Positions 35,755-48,599 of a stretch of DNA of 64,000 nucleotides are shown one piece after another. Each line of letters starts with the position of its first letter. The first letter of the stretch is position 1. This stretch comes from Isoetes taiwanensis (Eukaryota; Streptophyta; Lycopodiopsida; Isoetales; Isoetaceae), in the NCBI GenBank assembly GCA_021234155.1, contig JAJEKV010000001.1, positions 30,952,177 to 31,016,176 on the forward strand, written 5' to 3'. The notes beneath the pieces are model-generated. The model did not search any database and was not told the DNA's origin. It was given only the letters and a program-made list of their open reading frames with translations. The translations under genes and the position numbers were made by a program.

Positions 35755-36175
35755 TTACTGATATTCTGGGTGATCCTCTAAGAATTTATCTACTTGGGCT
35801 GTACCAACTGTACGTTCCAAGTTCCTCAAAATGTAGGTAGCCGTTCCTCCTTGCATATCCGCTATGAGTTCTTCGGCTCTTCTTTCTGAAGTATAGGCGG
35901 CGGTGACTGCTAGCCTGCCAGATCGGCAGTACGGGATGACAAAGTCGAAGATACTCAATGCTATCGATCCCCTGACCAGTATGACATGGTCAATACTCTG
36001 TTGAAGTCTTGCATGTCTACCGCAGCCTGAAAGTGTGACTAGCATGAATACGACCTCTTTCCCGCGTGGACTGAACTGCTGGTGGATAACTGCTATTCTA
36101 CCATCGGTGAGGAGTGGCAGGTAGGATCTGAGAGCGTTATCCTTTGTTAACTTAGGGCAGTTGTGCTCGTGAGAT
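35755..36175 (-). pseudogene. Second copy of accessory ORF2, C-terminal part
   Basis: Read with the upstream extension, the minus strand encodes NALRSYLPLL, FSPRGKEVV, MLVTLSGCGRHARL, DHVILVRGS and YILRNLERTV. It aligns block by block with the C-terminal half of ORF2 at 2980-2539 and, like it, sits just upstream of gag. Many positions differ, so the copies are old relatives rather than a recent duplication. The N-terminal half is cut off by a copia-like fragment at 36176. Confidence 0.75.
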
Positions 36176-36595
36176 AGTCATTACCTTATGATCACTAGTG
36201 ATTGTAACTCCTGATGCCTCCAAATGTGCCATAAGATTATCAAATCTCTGGAAAAATTCTGTAACATCATCCTTTTCCTAAAACTTAAGATTCCTAAGTT
36301 CTCTGTCCAATATGTCAAGCTGAGGTGAGGTTTTATTTTCATATGTTTTGATCCGATATTTCCATATTGCCCTTGGATTCATCCCTCTAACTTTCAAAAG
36401 AATGCTAGATTCCAATTTAACAGTGATTATGGTCTTAGATTCTATCAACTCAGTAGAGACACTAATCCCAGTACTAGTTACCTCAACAGAGCTAGAGCTT
36501 CCACTTGTTGCAGACTTTTCTTTTGTTGTTTCTTTCTGATTAGACTCGCTGACATCCTCACCAGTGTCTGCATCTTCACCAACATAGGGCCACAA
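36176..36595 (-). pseudogene. Copia-type gag fragment
   Basis: Minus-strand frames encode RAIWKYRIKTYENKTS, LDILDRELRNLKF and, after a stop, DVTEFFQRFDNLMAHLEASG. This is the helical core of copia gag (UBN2 type). It abuts the second ORF2 copy, giving a chimeric junction near 36175. Confidence 0.6.
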
Positions 36596-37990
36596 CCCTT
36601 CTACCTCCAGAATCTCTTGGATTTTTGCCTTATAAACAATTATCTTTTAACCACGACTAACTAGACAAATGTTTTTTTTTTCTTTTTTTCCTTTTTTTTT
36701 TGGGTTGCCCCTAAGGGGGCAAACCCTTGTTTATGTGGGTTTATGGCATATTTCAAGTATATGCCAGTATATACATGGGATATGCTAATGACTGCTAAAA
36801 ACCCACTGTTGGCGGTAAATGCTCGGTCATTTATGTTGCAGGGGAGCCCCTCTGGAAACCGGTTAACTTGTAGCTCCAGAACACTCCAAAATGCCGGAAC
36901 ATCTGCAACAGATTGCTTTATGTAACTGCGAGTTTTTTCACATTTTCTTACTTTGAATTGTTTTTGGTTAGGTTGCTGTTGATATAGAGTATCATAGAAC
37001 CAGTCTGACATGCCTTTGGCGACAGGAGAATGTGAAGCTGAAGAGAGAAATGTTGGAATATAACGCTTTCAAGCGGCTTCAGGCATGAATGATGCATATT
37101 CCGAGCTCAAGCTTCTTCAGTTATAGTATCTGGTCTGTTCTAAGGTCATCTAGGATCTTAATACCATTTAATCAGGGTAATGTCGTCCGTGAATTTATTC
37201 TACAAACAAGAAGTTTTTCTGAATCTTTTGTAAATCACAGCAGATAGAAGGGATCGTTGAACTAGAAGATGTTTGACAATATACTGCAGAAGCTTACACT
37301 AGATTTGTGTTCCAATAGTGCAGATGGTTATCATGACAGATTTTTGGAAGGCCACTGTCCCTCCCTTGGCTGTGATCCTTTGTCTTGCTACAGATGTTGG
37401 GTTTGATTTGTTGGCCTTGGTGCCAATATAAGCAATCTAAAACCAGTATGCTTTTGATGTCTATGCCCTTGCTATTTCATTGGATCTAAGTTGTTTCTGC
37501 CATTTCCAGTTGCTATAAATTCTAGAATAGCGTTTTAGAATTTGTTCTAAAAGATATAAGACCTTCAGATAAGCTATTTTGATTTAATAAATATTGCAAT
37601 TCTTAACTGGAAAAACTTGGTGCTCCATTTAATTGTGCACCAATTAGATTGTGTTGACCGAGGTATCATGTTTGGAGCATACGTAGACGAATTTTATTTT
37701 TTGAATTTAATTCATGATAGCTGCATGCTCATGATTTGATGACATTAGTTTCTCTGACTGATTCGTTCTACTCCAGGTCACACAAAGGGATGTGTTAAGC
37801 ATCAGAGTATGGCCTTTACTAGAGATACTCTGACAAATTCGTAGTTGTGGTCATGCTGATTTTTCTCTTGTTCAGCAGTTTGTGATTGTGTTTTTTGTCA
37901 TGTCATGACATTCTACGGAAAAGCAAACATTAATCCATTTAAATATTTACACTGAAAACAACAATATTGTAGGTCTCCTCTTCCCAAATT
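36596..37990. other. Poly(T) tract and intronic-looking DNA
   Basis: 36671-36700 is a T-rich tract preceding a hairpin GGTTGCCCC-TAA-GGGGGCAAACC, likely the 3' tail of a minus-strand retroposon. At about 36977-37088 (plus) an acceptor-like TTTTTGGTTAG is followed by an open stretch with LWRQENVKLKREMLEYNAFK, a possible coiled-coil exon of the gene further downstream. Confidence 0.35.
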
Positions 37991-37994
37991 ATGT

Positions 37995-38461
37995 GCTGCT
38001 TTGATGGTTTAGTAGATGCTACTCACTTTTATTTCTGTTGTGTTTGTGCAGGTTGGAGCAAGCATTTTTGCCGTGAAGTCTACCCTTCTTCCTTCCAGTG
38101 GAAGAATAATTTCTCAGAGATGTGTGCCATGGATATGGCAACAGGGTCTTGCTGGGAAATATTATGGGAATAGTTTCTTTGATTTATCACATAAGCAAGC
38201 AGACACTATTTGGAGTTTAATGTTATTGGGGCATAGTGATGAGTACCCAGAAGACAAGATTATGCAAGTCACTGTTGCATACAATCATTTTGGTGCAGGC
38301 TTAATTGAGCGTAAGCCAAGGTAGATTTTGCCTCTCTAATAGCTGAACAATCTCTATTTTCAAATTTGGGATCTAAATGTGACTGCCCGTGAAAATGCAG
38401 ATGCAGATATGGATACTTCCATGTGCTGAATAATGATTATACCCAGTGGGAGATGTATGCA
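37995..38461 (+). pseudogene. Pectate lyase fragment
   Basis: The plus strand encodes CFDGLVDAT (about 37997-38025), then SLMLLGHSDEYPEDKIMQVTVAYNHF and GLIERKPR to a donor at 38320. After an 80-base intron comes [20 protein letters not shown] (38401-38461). These are hallmark blocks of family 1 pectate lyases (DGLIDA, MLLGHSD, VTIAFNHFG, CRxGxFHVVNNDY, WEMYAIGG). The stretch between DGLVDAT and MLLGHSD is unlike a normal pectate lyase, and the sequence after WEMYA is lost. The intron is kept, so it is a genomic duplicate, not a retrocopy. Confidence 0.8.
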
Positions 38462-39371
38462 AGAACAGTTTGTCGTTCCAGTCGGATTTGCAAAAACTGG
38501 TATAGTGGTTTCGTTGCTGGTTCTATTTGAAGCACGTTTTGTTCTGAGGAATGCAGATTTATGTCCATTCTCTTGTCGTTTCTTGTCTGAAGCCTATTGC
38601 TGCAATTTTTCTTGAAGAATCTTAAGCTTTGCCTATTCCTTAGTTTCTGTACTTTAAGTGCTGCAAGCATGTGTAGATATTGGTCCTCTGTTAGCTTAAT
38701 TTTATCGTGTTGCAGGCTAATAACCTGCATGGCAAAACTTTAGACATCTGAAGTGACTTGAATGTGTTATATCAGATATTGAATGCAAGTGGCTATGCAC
38801 CTATTACACATGTTCCATTGAAATCAGATTGAGATACTATTATTGCCCTGCCTTGTCACTAATTTTCGAGATCTTTTTCCAAAACCTGTATGTCACCCAT
38901 TGATTCCTTTCTATATAATTAGAGTTTTTACAGAATAGCAGCCTCTAATCCAATATTCTGAACTAATTTAACCCATTCATTTATAAATCTCATATTATTT
39001 CCATGTCTTGACATTCTGCTCATAATATTTTGCACTACTTTAGTTGCATATCTACTTTGCTTGCATAATCTTTAGGATGCTTTATGGCATTTTCCATCCA
39101 CACGTTAGATGTCTAAAGTGATATAAAGCTGAGCTTATATGCAAGTTCCTATTTGCAATTCTTGAGCTTAAATGCAAGTTTCTGTTTGCAATTTCCTCCT
39201 GCGCAAATAATTTCAATCTTTCAAGGCTAAAGATACCTCTGGCCAACTTTAGCCTATTCCATGACATGGTTAAAATATAATCAACATTGTATTCACTTAT
39301 GAAGATGCATAGGACATATGCCTTGAATTGAACAAATAACACCATTGCTAACAAAGTTGATGTTGATGCAG

Positions 39372-40372
39372 GTTTAAAAGTAGAGAAAGGCGACTCTTTA
39401 AGAAGTGTGAAGAAACGTCGTCCTGAAAATCGGGCAATTGGTGAGAAGGATATGGATGGTAGGTGTCAGTTTTGGCTAACACACTTATTGTCATGGCTGC
39501 ACTTTATTAAATGAAAGTTTTGTGATATCCACAGATTCCAAAAAACTTGCACTTTATGAAGCGAAACCGGTTGCTGAAAAGATATTTGAAGCTCGTATAA
39601 ATAATGTATTCCATTTTGGCTACACATTAGAGGCATCAATAGAAGGAAAGCAATTCCGTCGGATTCTGTTTTCATACAAACCAGGATTTACACATGCGGT
39701 TCATTCTTACTTATCTCGGTAGGTCAAAAGTATTTCCAATAAAATATGTTAATAAATTAACAATTTGTTCCTAAGGTTGTTTCCATTCGTCAAAACTATT
39801 TTCAGGAAGCAATCAGAGGAAGAAATATCTCCTGAGAAAATGAGGGAGGTCAGGAAAGAGAAGATGTGAGTTGCACGCTCAAAACCTGTTCCCAGAAATG
39901 ATCAAACAGTTCTATATCCTGGTGCAGAGCATGGAAATATGATGTTTGGTTACCCGTCTGCAGAGTATGATCAGCATCACGTGAGTGTCTTAATTTGGTT
40001 GCAGAACGATTGCTACCTCCCTAAGTTAAAAGTTTCTGGTTTTTACTGATTCATGATTTTCAGATGTTTGCAAACACACATGTTCCTTTGCAAGACCCAA
40101 TGCAAACATCCAATAATCAGAATTTTGCTCCTCCTGGCACCCTGTTAAATTATGAAAGCCAGATGTATGCGATGCGCACGCTCCCATCATCAGTACCAGG
40201 TAATTAGATAGTTCTTTTGGTAATATGTTTTTGGTTGCTTTCTATGTCAACCTCATGGTGAGGCCAGTACCATCTGACGCTGCATCATTCTTCGCTGCAT
40301 CATTTTTCAGGAACCGATGAATTCTTTGAGGAGGAGGCTGCAGTAGAACATGACCAGCAAGTTGAGTCTTAA
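39372..40372 (+). CDS. 3' half of an unrecognised gene (five exons)
   Basis: Exons 39372-39458, 39535-39718, 39806-39980, 40064-40199 and 40311-40372 have AG/GT borders, and their phases agree across all four junctions, ending at TAA 40370-40372. The protein has a basic KKRRPEN segment, then a short module KIFEARINNVFHFGYTLEAS plus GKQFRRILFSYKPG. That pattern (F/GY, then a hydrophobic-basic strand ending in FxPG) recalls a beta-rich module in plant AT-hook and ARID-HMG nuclear proteins. A Pro/Asn/Gln-rich tail ends in FFEEEAAVEHDQQ. An in-frame TGA at 39867-39869 interrupts exon 3, coinciding with a donor-like GTGAGT, but coding character continues in the same frame after it. The 5' exons are not identified. 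The family is not recognised with confidence. Confidence 0.6.
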
Positions 40373-42309
40373 TAATTTTGACCAAATGAGGTGGGATCGC
40401 ATGCATGTGCTTTCTACTTTAGCGATGACCCTACTACATACAGCATTTTACAACCTTCCTCACAGCGGTTGTCTTTCTGCACTAGGCTTGTATTTTAGCC
40501 TTGGGGTTTATCATCATGGCTAGTTTGTACATAAGGACAAATCTAACCAAGTGTCAGAAAAAGCTAGAGGGGATGAGATAGCTTGTATATGCAACAAATG
40601 TATGTTTTCAATTCATCCAATTTGTTTTTGATTCTTGATTTGACATGAACGTGTGGGCTCTACAATCCAATCAAGGTGGTCCATGTTATACAACATTGTG
40701 ATGTAAATCATTGTAAATGTGAGCCTCTGCAATCTAAGTAAAGTGGTCGATATGTTCTTTGTAAATGAATGATCACAACACAATCTCTTTTTCTAATCAT
40801 TAGACACACCAACACCCAACCCCATTATGAACATTTTTACCATTATAAACATTTTTTCTCTGAAGTGCATGACTTGTTTAGGATATGTCTAGACAACATT
40901 TTCCGCAATTTTGGAATCCAACCCAGATAAGTCAACTGAACTAAATAGACAATGGAGAGCCTAATATATCTGACTAATTCATGTTGTCTTGTAATATCAT
41001 ATACCCGATCACAAAAATGGGCCAATAACTTCGCAGTACCTGAGCTCATAATTAGCTTAGTTTCTTCCGTGACATACTCATGTGGTACTTCAGCTCGGCT
41101 TGCTTCCATTCGACCATAGCCTTTGCCAATGCATAGAGGCTGTTGAGCTACACATATTACGGTTTTTAGCATTTGGAATTTGTAGTATAACTTCTTAACA
41201 AAACTTTGTCAAGAATTGTACCAGAATTATAGTTGCAACAACAACATTGAAGATGCACGTGTTACAATGTTCTTATGCGTGACCTAGTAGAAGCAAAAGA
41301 TGAGGACCTGATAGGGTGGGTTCAAACATTAAGTACTAGTAGAGACGCATTTTCATGGTTCTGTACATATTATCAAAGCATTGCACGATGTCAGACAAAG
41401 CCATAATCATTCACGCATTGTTAAATTCATTGTGCAAGATCCGCTGGTTAGGAATGCAATTATCAATCAAGATTAATTTGTCTATGTTGATTTTGACTCC
41501 TTTACTGCAAGAATCCACATGTCATGAGTTAGCACGAGTTTGAGATATTCGATAGGATGACAGAGATGCTAACTTTATAGCTCCGACAAAACTTCTTCTG
41601 ATATTGCTCCTTGTACTCATGCTATCACTTCTTCTGCTCATCGTCCAACCGTTACTACTACCTTCATCATTACGGCCCCACTGCTGTTAATATGATTGCT
41701 CTAAATGGGAATACTACCACTCCTGTAGCCAATGTTGCTTCTTCATCTAGAAATACTGGTCCAAGTTCTGCTAAGAACAGTAAAATGACTAGCTTGAATT
41801 GTCCAACAATTCTAAATTCATAATACTGCTATCAATCTGAAAAATTCATTTGTTTGTATTCTGGCATGACAGATACTTAAAACCTGGTCAAAGAGGCTAC
41901 TTACAACTTTTATATCGGTTGAGACAACAAAGATGCTTGTAGAAGCTCGTTCAACTAAAGTCATATGCTTCATATGCATTATAAACACATGTCCTGCAGA
42001 CAAGCTTATATAGTTTTTAAGCAAAACAATAGCACTTTGGGGCAAATATTTAAAGTCACATGACGCAATAAATGTAATTAGGCCTCACTTTCATGCATTC
42101 ATCGTCTGCAAAATGGATATCGTTCTCGGGAAGAGGGAGGGAGGGAGCGAGGGAGGGAGAGGGGCCAATTCCCATAAAGTTATGGTATCAAGTATTCTAT
42201 TGTATAGAAGTAGCAATTTGAATTGATTGTCAAAACATGACTTTGAACTATGATTTAAGCCTCTTCACCCTCCGGTCATGGAGGGCAACCCTCCGTGCGC
42301 AGTACCTTG
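40373..42309. other. No gene recognised
   Basis: 3' flank of the gene above, then AT-rich DNA. A purine tract (GAGGGAGGGAGGGAGCGAGG) lies at about 42131-42162. Confidence 0.5.
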
Positions 42310-43374
42310 TTTTTTTTTTTTTTTTTTTTTTTTGAAGGACAACAATCTATTATCAAGGAAAATCAAGATACATATAAGGGACCTGTGACATGGGACTAAA
42401 ACCAAGAGGATGAAATAGTCCACTAAGCAAAACCACCTATACACAGTATATAATCATCCTCCTTGTGCCACCTTGAGGCGTTTAATGGCCTCATCACAAT
42501 CAACATGATCTGTAACATCGAGATGATCATCAACAGACATCAAATTATCATGCCACTGAATAGTACGGCGTAGGATAGGCTCATGAGATGATATAACAGA
42601 CTTCTTCCTCACTGCCTTCTTCCAATTGACCTATTGCCATGACTCTTTAGTGCACTCAGGATTAGGACCATCAGCTATAACAATCTCAGAAGCATGAGAA
42701 GCAGAAGCAGCAACGTGGAGAGTAGTAGAAACTATAGCTGCAGCTGATGGTGTTAAGGATGACACTATCAGAACTGTATGTAGAGCATCTTCCATAGCCA
42801 AGGAATGCAAAGCAATCGGCAAAGGTTGATCATGAATAGATGAAGGAATAACAACGGGAGCTTGAATCTGAGAAGAATGTTGAACAGATGTCTGAGATGC
42901 ACGATTATCTCGACCAAAGCTAGCAAAAGCCTCCTTATCAGGAAACAAACGGGCTAATTCTGGACCATTCAGAAGCTTAAGATCCAACTTCTTATACCAA
43001 GGCCCACTCTTCACAACTATACAATCTGGTAAAGGCGAGTCCATTGGCATAGAAACACAAATCCTTGGACCATTCATGATGAAGTGTGAGATATGAACCC
43101 CAAGTCCCGTTGCAATTGCAACTAGAAATTGATGAGCCATTAGATCAGGAGGAAGATTAGGTAACGAGAACCAACAAGGCATCTTTAATGCACGAACCCT
43201 ATCTGGTGTAAAGCCAGGAGAGTAATACTGGTACATTATATATTCCCCACCAAGTGGATCAATCCCTCTTGATACCAAAGAATCCACTGCATCACTACTT
43301 TCAAACGTGATAAGAACAAAGTTTTTTTCCAACAACTTGATGGACTGAAAAGGAGAAAGTTGAAGGCGTCTCAA
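42310..43374 (-). pseudogene. L1-like ORF1 relic followed directly by a poly(A) tail
   Basis: The 247-codon frame (43374-42631) has the DUF4283-type blocks KNFVLITFESSDAVDSLV, YYSPGFTPDRVRALKMPCW and FSLPNLPPDLMAHQFL. The minus strand then reaches GATTGTTGTCCTTC and a poly(A) run (T at 42310-42333 on plus), the usual plant L1 3' end. There is no ORF2 between ORF1 and the tail, so this copy is internally deleted or is an ORF1-only retrocopy. Confidence 0.65.
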
Positions 43375-45100
43375 AAACTAAGATAACAAAACAAAGAATA
43401 ATTTGATCATGGTCATGGACAAATATTCATCAAAATCTTTCATATATTCATTAAAAAAAAATTTAGACACCTTCGCAAAATATACAGAGAATGATGAATG
43501 GGATGGTATTGAAGTAAATTAGCGTGTACGTGGGTTAGGTTAGAGTCTGAAAGTTTTGCAAGGAACATGCTTGAAATGACTGGGCCTACCTTTGGGATAA
43601 TAGACCAATACAGTCTCATAGCCCTCTTGTTTCACAAGGTTGTTCGCCACCTTGAGCTCTTCTACTTTGGTGACCTAGCCTCCGTCCCTAATTCCACGGT
43701 ATAGTGATCTTGTCTCTGGATCATTATTGATGTCATTTCTTATCTCTAAAGCCTCCGTCCCAAAAAGTGACAAGAGGATCTTCCTTGGTTTCTGATGCTT
43801 TTTAAATTGTCTTGCAGCATATAAAAAACTGAATTACAACATGGGATTTTGGCCTGTAGCAGAATTCAAGCTGAAGATACAGCAGGTCAAAAATTACTTT
43901 TGACTCCACACACGCCAGATTACGATTCAAGTTCCTACAATGCTAATATCCAATTTCTCACCACACTTCACTAATTGGATCTGCTATCTTCTATGAATCA
44001 TAAAGACCAACCATAAAACCCTTCACACTCTATGAATCATAAGCACCAACCAAGAAATGCTCCACACTTGCTACTCTATTACATTGACACAGTTATATTT
44101 ACAACTATTCATTCCACCTACAAACTTCATTACATCTACTCAGTCACAGCTTAGATGACCATAAGCAGGTTGGATACATAAAATTTCACTTGATATCTTG
44201 CTTCTATACTTCAACAACAGGCTCACAATAATGGCAATATAGTGTTTGTGTAACCGACTTGTTTTAGAATAGGTATAAGGCTAGACTTCTTGCTTTGTTA
44301 GATTTAAAATGTAGAGAATATGTCACTGCTCAAGGATATTTTAGAAAGGATATACCACTGCTGTAGATGATACAAGGAAGCAGATCATTAAAGGGTAGGC
44401 CACAGTGGAGAGTTCGCGCTAACAAATTGCTCTAACTATTGCTCAGAAATATGCATGGATTTGCAGCCATGTTAGACAAATTGAGAAAGCAATATCTAGC
44501 GTAATAACCCTTGAGAGAAAATGCCTTCTGCTTCTATTTTTGCGGCCCTTGGGCTTATGTCCATATATAGAAATGGGAAAAAATAACAAACTACGTCTGC
44601 AATGCTAAGATTTCTTGCAGCACATATATTCTTCCGACATATTCTGTGTTAGCTCATCCTTGCTTGCATTTGAGAGCTCAGCTCTTTTCTCATGTACAAA
44701 TGCTCAATGGTTAAACAACTCTGCTTCACCTATTGTTAAGCAAGTAGTTTTCATAATAGGAAGGAGATTTGCAATTAGACGATTCGTAAGCATTGTGTCC
44801 ATATAATGTATTGGTTTTACTCTTTGTCTATGTTTCCCCTTTTTTTTTAATCTTTAACTCATATACATATGTTGAAGATGAACCAGAATTGATTGCTCTG
44901 CTTCCAATGCATGGTTGCTCCAAAGGGGTGCCAAATGTTCTATTATGTGAATCTCTCGTTTTAATAGGGATTTTAATCACATGCTTCTTTTGAAAGTAGT
45001 GCCAAATCTTTTCTTGAGTGAATCTCAATGTGGAAGTGGTTTAAATTGAAATTTTATACACATACTTCTTTTGACTTCACATTTCTGATGTTCGATTACA
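43375..45100. other. No gene recognised
   Basis: Noncoding on inspection. CTATGAATCATAA(A/G)(G/C)ACCAACCA repeats at about 43993 and 44031. Confidence 0.5.
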
Positions 45101-45103
45101 GGA

Positions 45104-47829
45104 AGTAGAAGAACCCTGGTATGAAAGAAAATCAGAAGACTTGATCATGAACTCAATGGGAGAAAAACTTCTCGAATTGTGCACTATTTGTAACTTGAAA
45201 ATATTGAATGGCACAAGCTTTTTTACACATTCAGGGATCTGCACATACATAAATCATACTGGTTCGAGTGCAATAGACTACCTTATTTTGAATAAGGTAA
45301 ATTTGGTCACTAAGTTCAGAATTGGCGAGTTGCTACCTGAATCAGACCATAAACCCTTGTTCTTGGAACTTAGAATTGCAGCCACAAAGAAGGACGAAGC
45401 TCAATTCTGCCCGAGACTTAAGATTAAGCATAGCTTGAAAGAATCTTATGAGAAGCATGTAGAAGAGTTGCTAGCATCCATAGAATGGCAAGGGAAACTT
45501 TTTTCAGATGCTAATCAATTCTCGCAAGTGTTGTTACAAGCTGAAAGACATGTCTTTGGCCTTACTAAGAAACATTCTCAAAGCAAACCTACCAATGCTT
45601 GGTGGGATGTAGACTGTCAAAAAGCAAGAGCAACATTGCCAAAGCATTGTGTCCACAAACCCAAATGGTACAGATCTTATCAGAGACAAAAAAAAAAGAG
45701 AACCTATTTTAAGAAAAGGCAATCGGATTTAGAAGCACAATTTAAGGAGACTCCACAAACTTTTTGGAAGGCATTACAAGGAAAACCAGATGCGCCCATT
45801 TTGGATCAAAAAGATCTTCTGGATCTGGTTAGAGCAATCTACACCATAGATGGGATTGAGAACATGCAATTTCCAGCATCAAACATGGATCTTTTTTCTG
45901 AATCAGAGGTAAATGAGACATTGACAGAAATGGACAATGGCAAGGCACATGATGTGCAAGGCATTTGCATCGAGCTGTTTAAATGGGAGGGGGAGTCACA
46001 CTCTCACAAAGCTCACCAGCTTACTAAATCAAAGCATCAGAGAAGGGCTTCCAGAAGATTGGACCGTGAACCGAGTACATCCAATATACAAAGCAGGAGA
46101 TAAACATCAAGTTCAGAATTACCGTACAATCTTAATTGGCAGTACATACACTAAACTTCTAGGAGCTTTGCTAGAGAGGAAATTTAGTATATGGGCTGAA
46201 GCTTATGATAAACGAGCTCCTTCACAGGCTGGTTTTAGAAGAGAGCATAGTACATTGGTTCATGCGCTCACGCTCCGTGTTCTAATTGAACGAGCCAAAG
46301 CACCAAACAGGGCCCTTTATCTGGCTTTCGTGGATTTCACGAAAGCATTTGACACTGTTCCAAGAAAGGATTTAGGAGAGAGAATGATGCAAATTGGGGT
46401 CCCAGATGAACTCAAAGGGGCAGTCTCTCGGCTCTACTCTGACGTCTTAGTGACGCTATCTCGAGATCTACATTGATCAAAAATAATATAGGTGTTCGCC
46501 AAGGCTGCCCTCTGTCTCCAATGCTATTTGGTCTATTCATTGATGAACTCAAGGAGTGGATGCAGAGAAATCATCATGCAGGTACTAGGCTTGGACGGTA
46601 TGTGATACAATTGCTACTTTATGCGGAAGATGTTGTCTTACTAGCTGATAAGAGTCATGTTCTACAAGCACATCTTGACAGGTTAGAACAATTTTGCATG
46701 GCAAGAAAAATGACAGTCAATGTAAAGAAGACAAAAATCATGCAATTTGGAACCCGGGATCGGCCAGATTTCATATACAAGGGAGAGAAGATAGAAACTG
46801 TGGAGTGCTTCAGATATTTGGGTATTGACTTCGCCTCAAAGTATATATGGAAGGAGTGTATCAAAAGAAGGGTAACGGGTGGAAAATCTGCTCTTTATGC
46901 TATGCTCTCAAAATGTGCCAAACTCTTCCTCATGGACTGGGATCTCAGGAAAATGCTCTTCAAAGCTTTAGTTCAAACTGTAATCCTCTATGGTTCGCCC
47001 ATCTGGGGGCCGAAAACTTCTCAGAAACTATGGGGGCAGGTTGAATCTGTTCAAAAATTGTTTATATGCGGCGAATTGGGCATCAAGCATACCATACCAT
47101 ATGCTATAATTATGGCGGAAACTAGCATGTTTCCTCTTGAGCTAAAGGCCTTGTGTCAGGCAATCAATTTTGCTAATAGAGTTAAGGAGCAACCAGCAAG
47201 CAGGCTTTCTCACCAAGCGCTACAAATGTCAACGGAGCAAGGATGGTTCAGAGATCTGTTAGAATGGGCCAACAAATGGGGAGTTATAGCCATGAATTGG
47301 CCGAAGGGGAAGAAGGAGGCACGGGTTTTTGCTCCAAGAGCTAGCTGTCGAAAAACTTTGGTCCACACCAGGGCGTAGGATGTCACACTATAAAAACTCT
47401 GTAAATACCATGGCAGATTATGTGGAGCAAGCATACTTATCAGCATATATGCCGAGAAGAACCAGACAAATAGTATCCAGGTACCAGATCAGTTCACATA
47501 GACTGGAAATCGAAGTGGGCAGATGGTTTAAAATTCCCATTGAAAATCGAGTTTGTAAGCTATGTGAATCGGCCTGTGTGGAAGATGAAGATCACGTCTT
47601 CACCTCATACTCGGCCTACACAGATATCAGAGAAACACACAATATTCATGCTGGAAGTTTTAGCTCTCTTTTTACATTAGACTTAGAAGACATTGGATGT
47701 TATATCAAAACAATAGATGAACATCGTTCATTTCTATTGGAAATCATGTGAAAATACTATCTGTATTCAGGCTCTTTGGCCTTTAAGGCCCCTCAGGGCA
47801 ATGATATAATAATAATAATAATAATAATA
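45104..47829 (+). mobile_element. Non-L1 LINE: endonuclease end, reverse transcriptase, C-terminal knuckle, (TAA)n tail
   Basis: The first frame (45141-46103) starts in the endonuclease domain, with the SAIDYLIL and ESDHKPLF motifs. RT follows with VHPIYKAGDK, QAGFRREHST, LAFVDFTKAFDTVPR, GVRQGCPLSPMLF and LLLYAEDVVLLAD, where the usual YADD is YAED. The C-terminal domain at about 47480-47640 has ISSHRLEIEVGRW, CKLC and EDEDHV. Frameshifts near 45985, 46470 and 47330 break one original ORF. The 3' end is GCCCCTCAGGGCAATGATAT and then TAA repeats (47806-47829). The tail and C-terminal domain differ from plant L1 and suggest an RTE- or Jockey-like clade. It is 5'-truncated near 45104. Confidence 0.85.
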
Positions 47830-48590
47830 TCTATGAACATATCTTTTTTCTTTGTGTGTGTATATTGCAGTGATGCGTTGTCGTAACACTTGAACACTAA
47901 ATAATGGACCTTAATATCAAAATTAAGACCCCCTGCAAACCCATGTTGTCTAGGTGTAGGTTTTTTTATTGTTGTTGCTATGTTATATATTCTAACGAGG
48001 TGCACCCTGGACTACCACAGTCATCGGATCGGTCAATCCTACGGCCCAGACCATATGTTGGGGCCTCTTGGCACCTCTCGTTTTGCTTATGGTCATTTAT
48101 GATTGGGGGCACCTATGATTTTGAAATATCAAATATGAGTTCTCCTAAGGTGTTGAAGGAATATCAAACCTCTATATGGCTTTGCTAAGGTTTTAGAATA
48201 TGAAATACGGGGGCTCGAACCTCTACCAAAATAACTCAATGTCCTAATAAGACTACTTTAACTAATATATCTAGTGAGCTAACGTGTTTATTTTCTATCT
48301 TGAATCTATGTTTTTTTTTATTTTATAACAACCCATTCAATTGTTTTAGGGATATATGGTCTATGTTTTCAAGAATTGTCATTTTTATATCCATATCAAA
48401 ACCATCATACATTCATCAATGTTAACCTTTGTTTGATCATCCTGGCAATCTTGGTTATGGGTGTTGAAGATGGTAGTAACATTCAGCCCCGACTCATTCA
48501 TAGGCTTATTATCAATGGATGTACTGCACTCACCTTTCTCCTCATTATGCTTTGGAATTCATACCTGCTTAAGGCTCTGATGGTGAATAG
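47830..48590. other. No gene recognised
   Basis: AT-rich; no coding or RNA signal seen. Confidence 0.5.
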
Positions 48591-48599
48591 GCTCCTTGC

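Noticed and set aside
37991-38173. 60-codon ORF as an independent small gene
   Set aside because: Its start holds pectate-lyase DGLVDA sequence; the rest is out of frame with the next pectate-lyase block.
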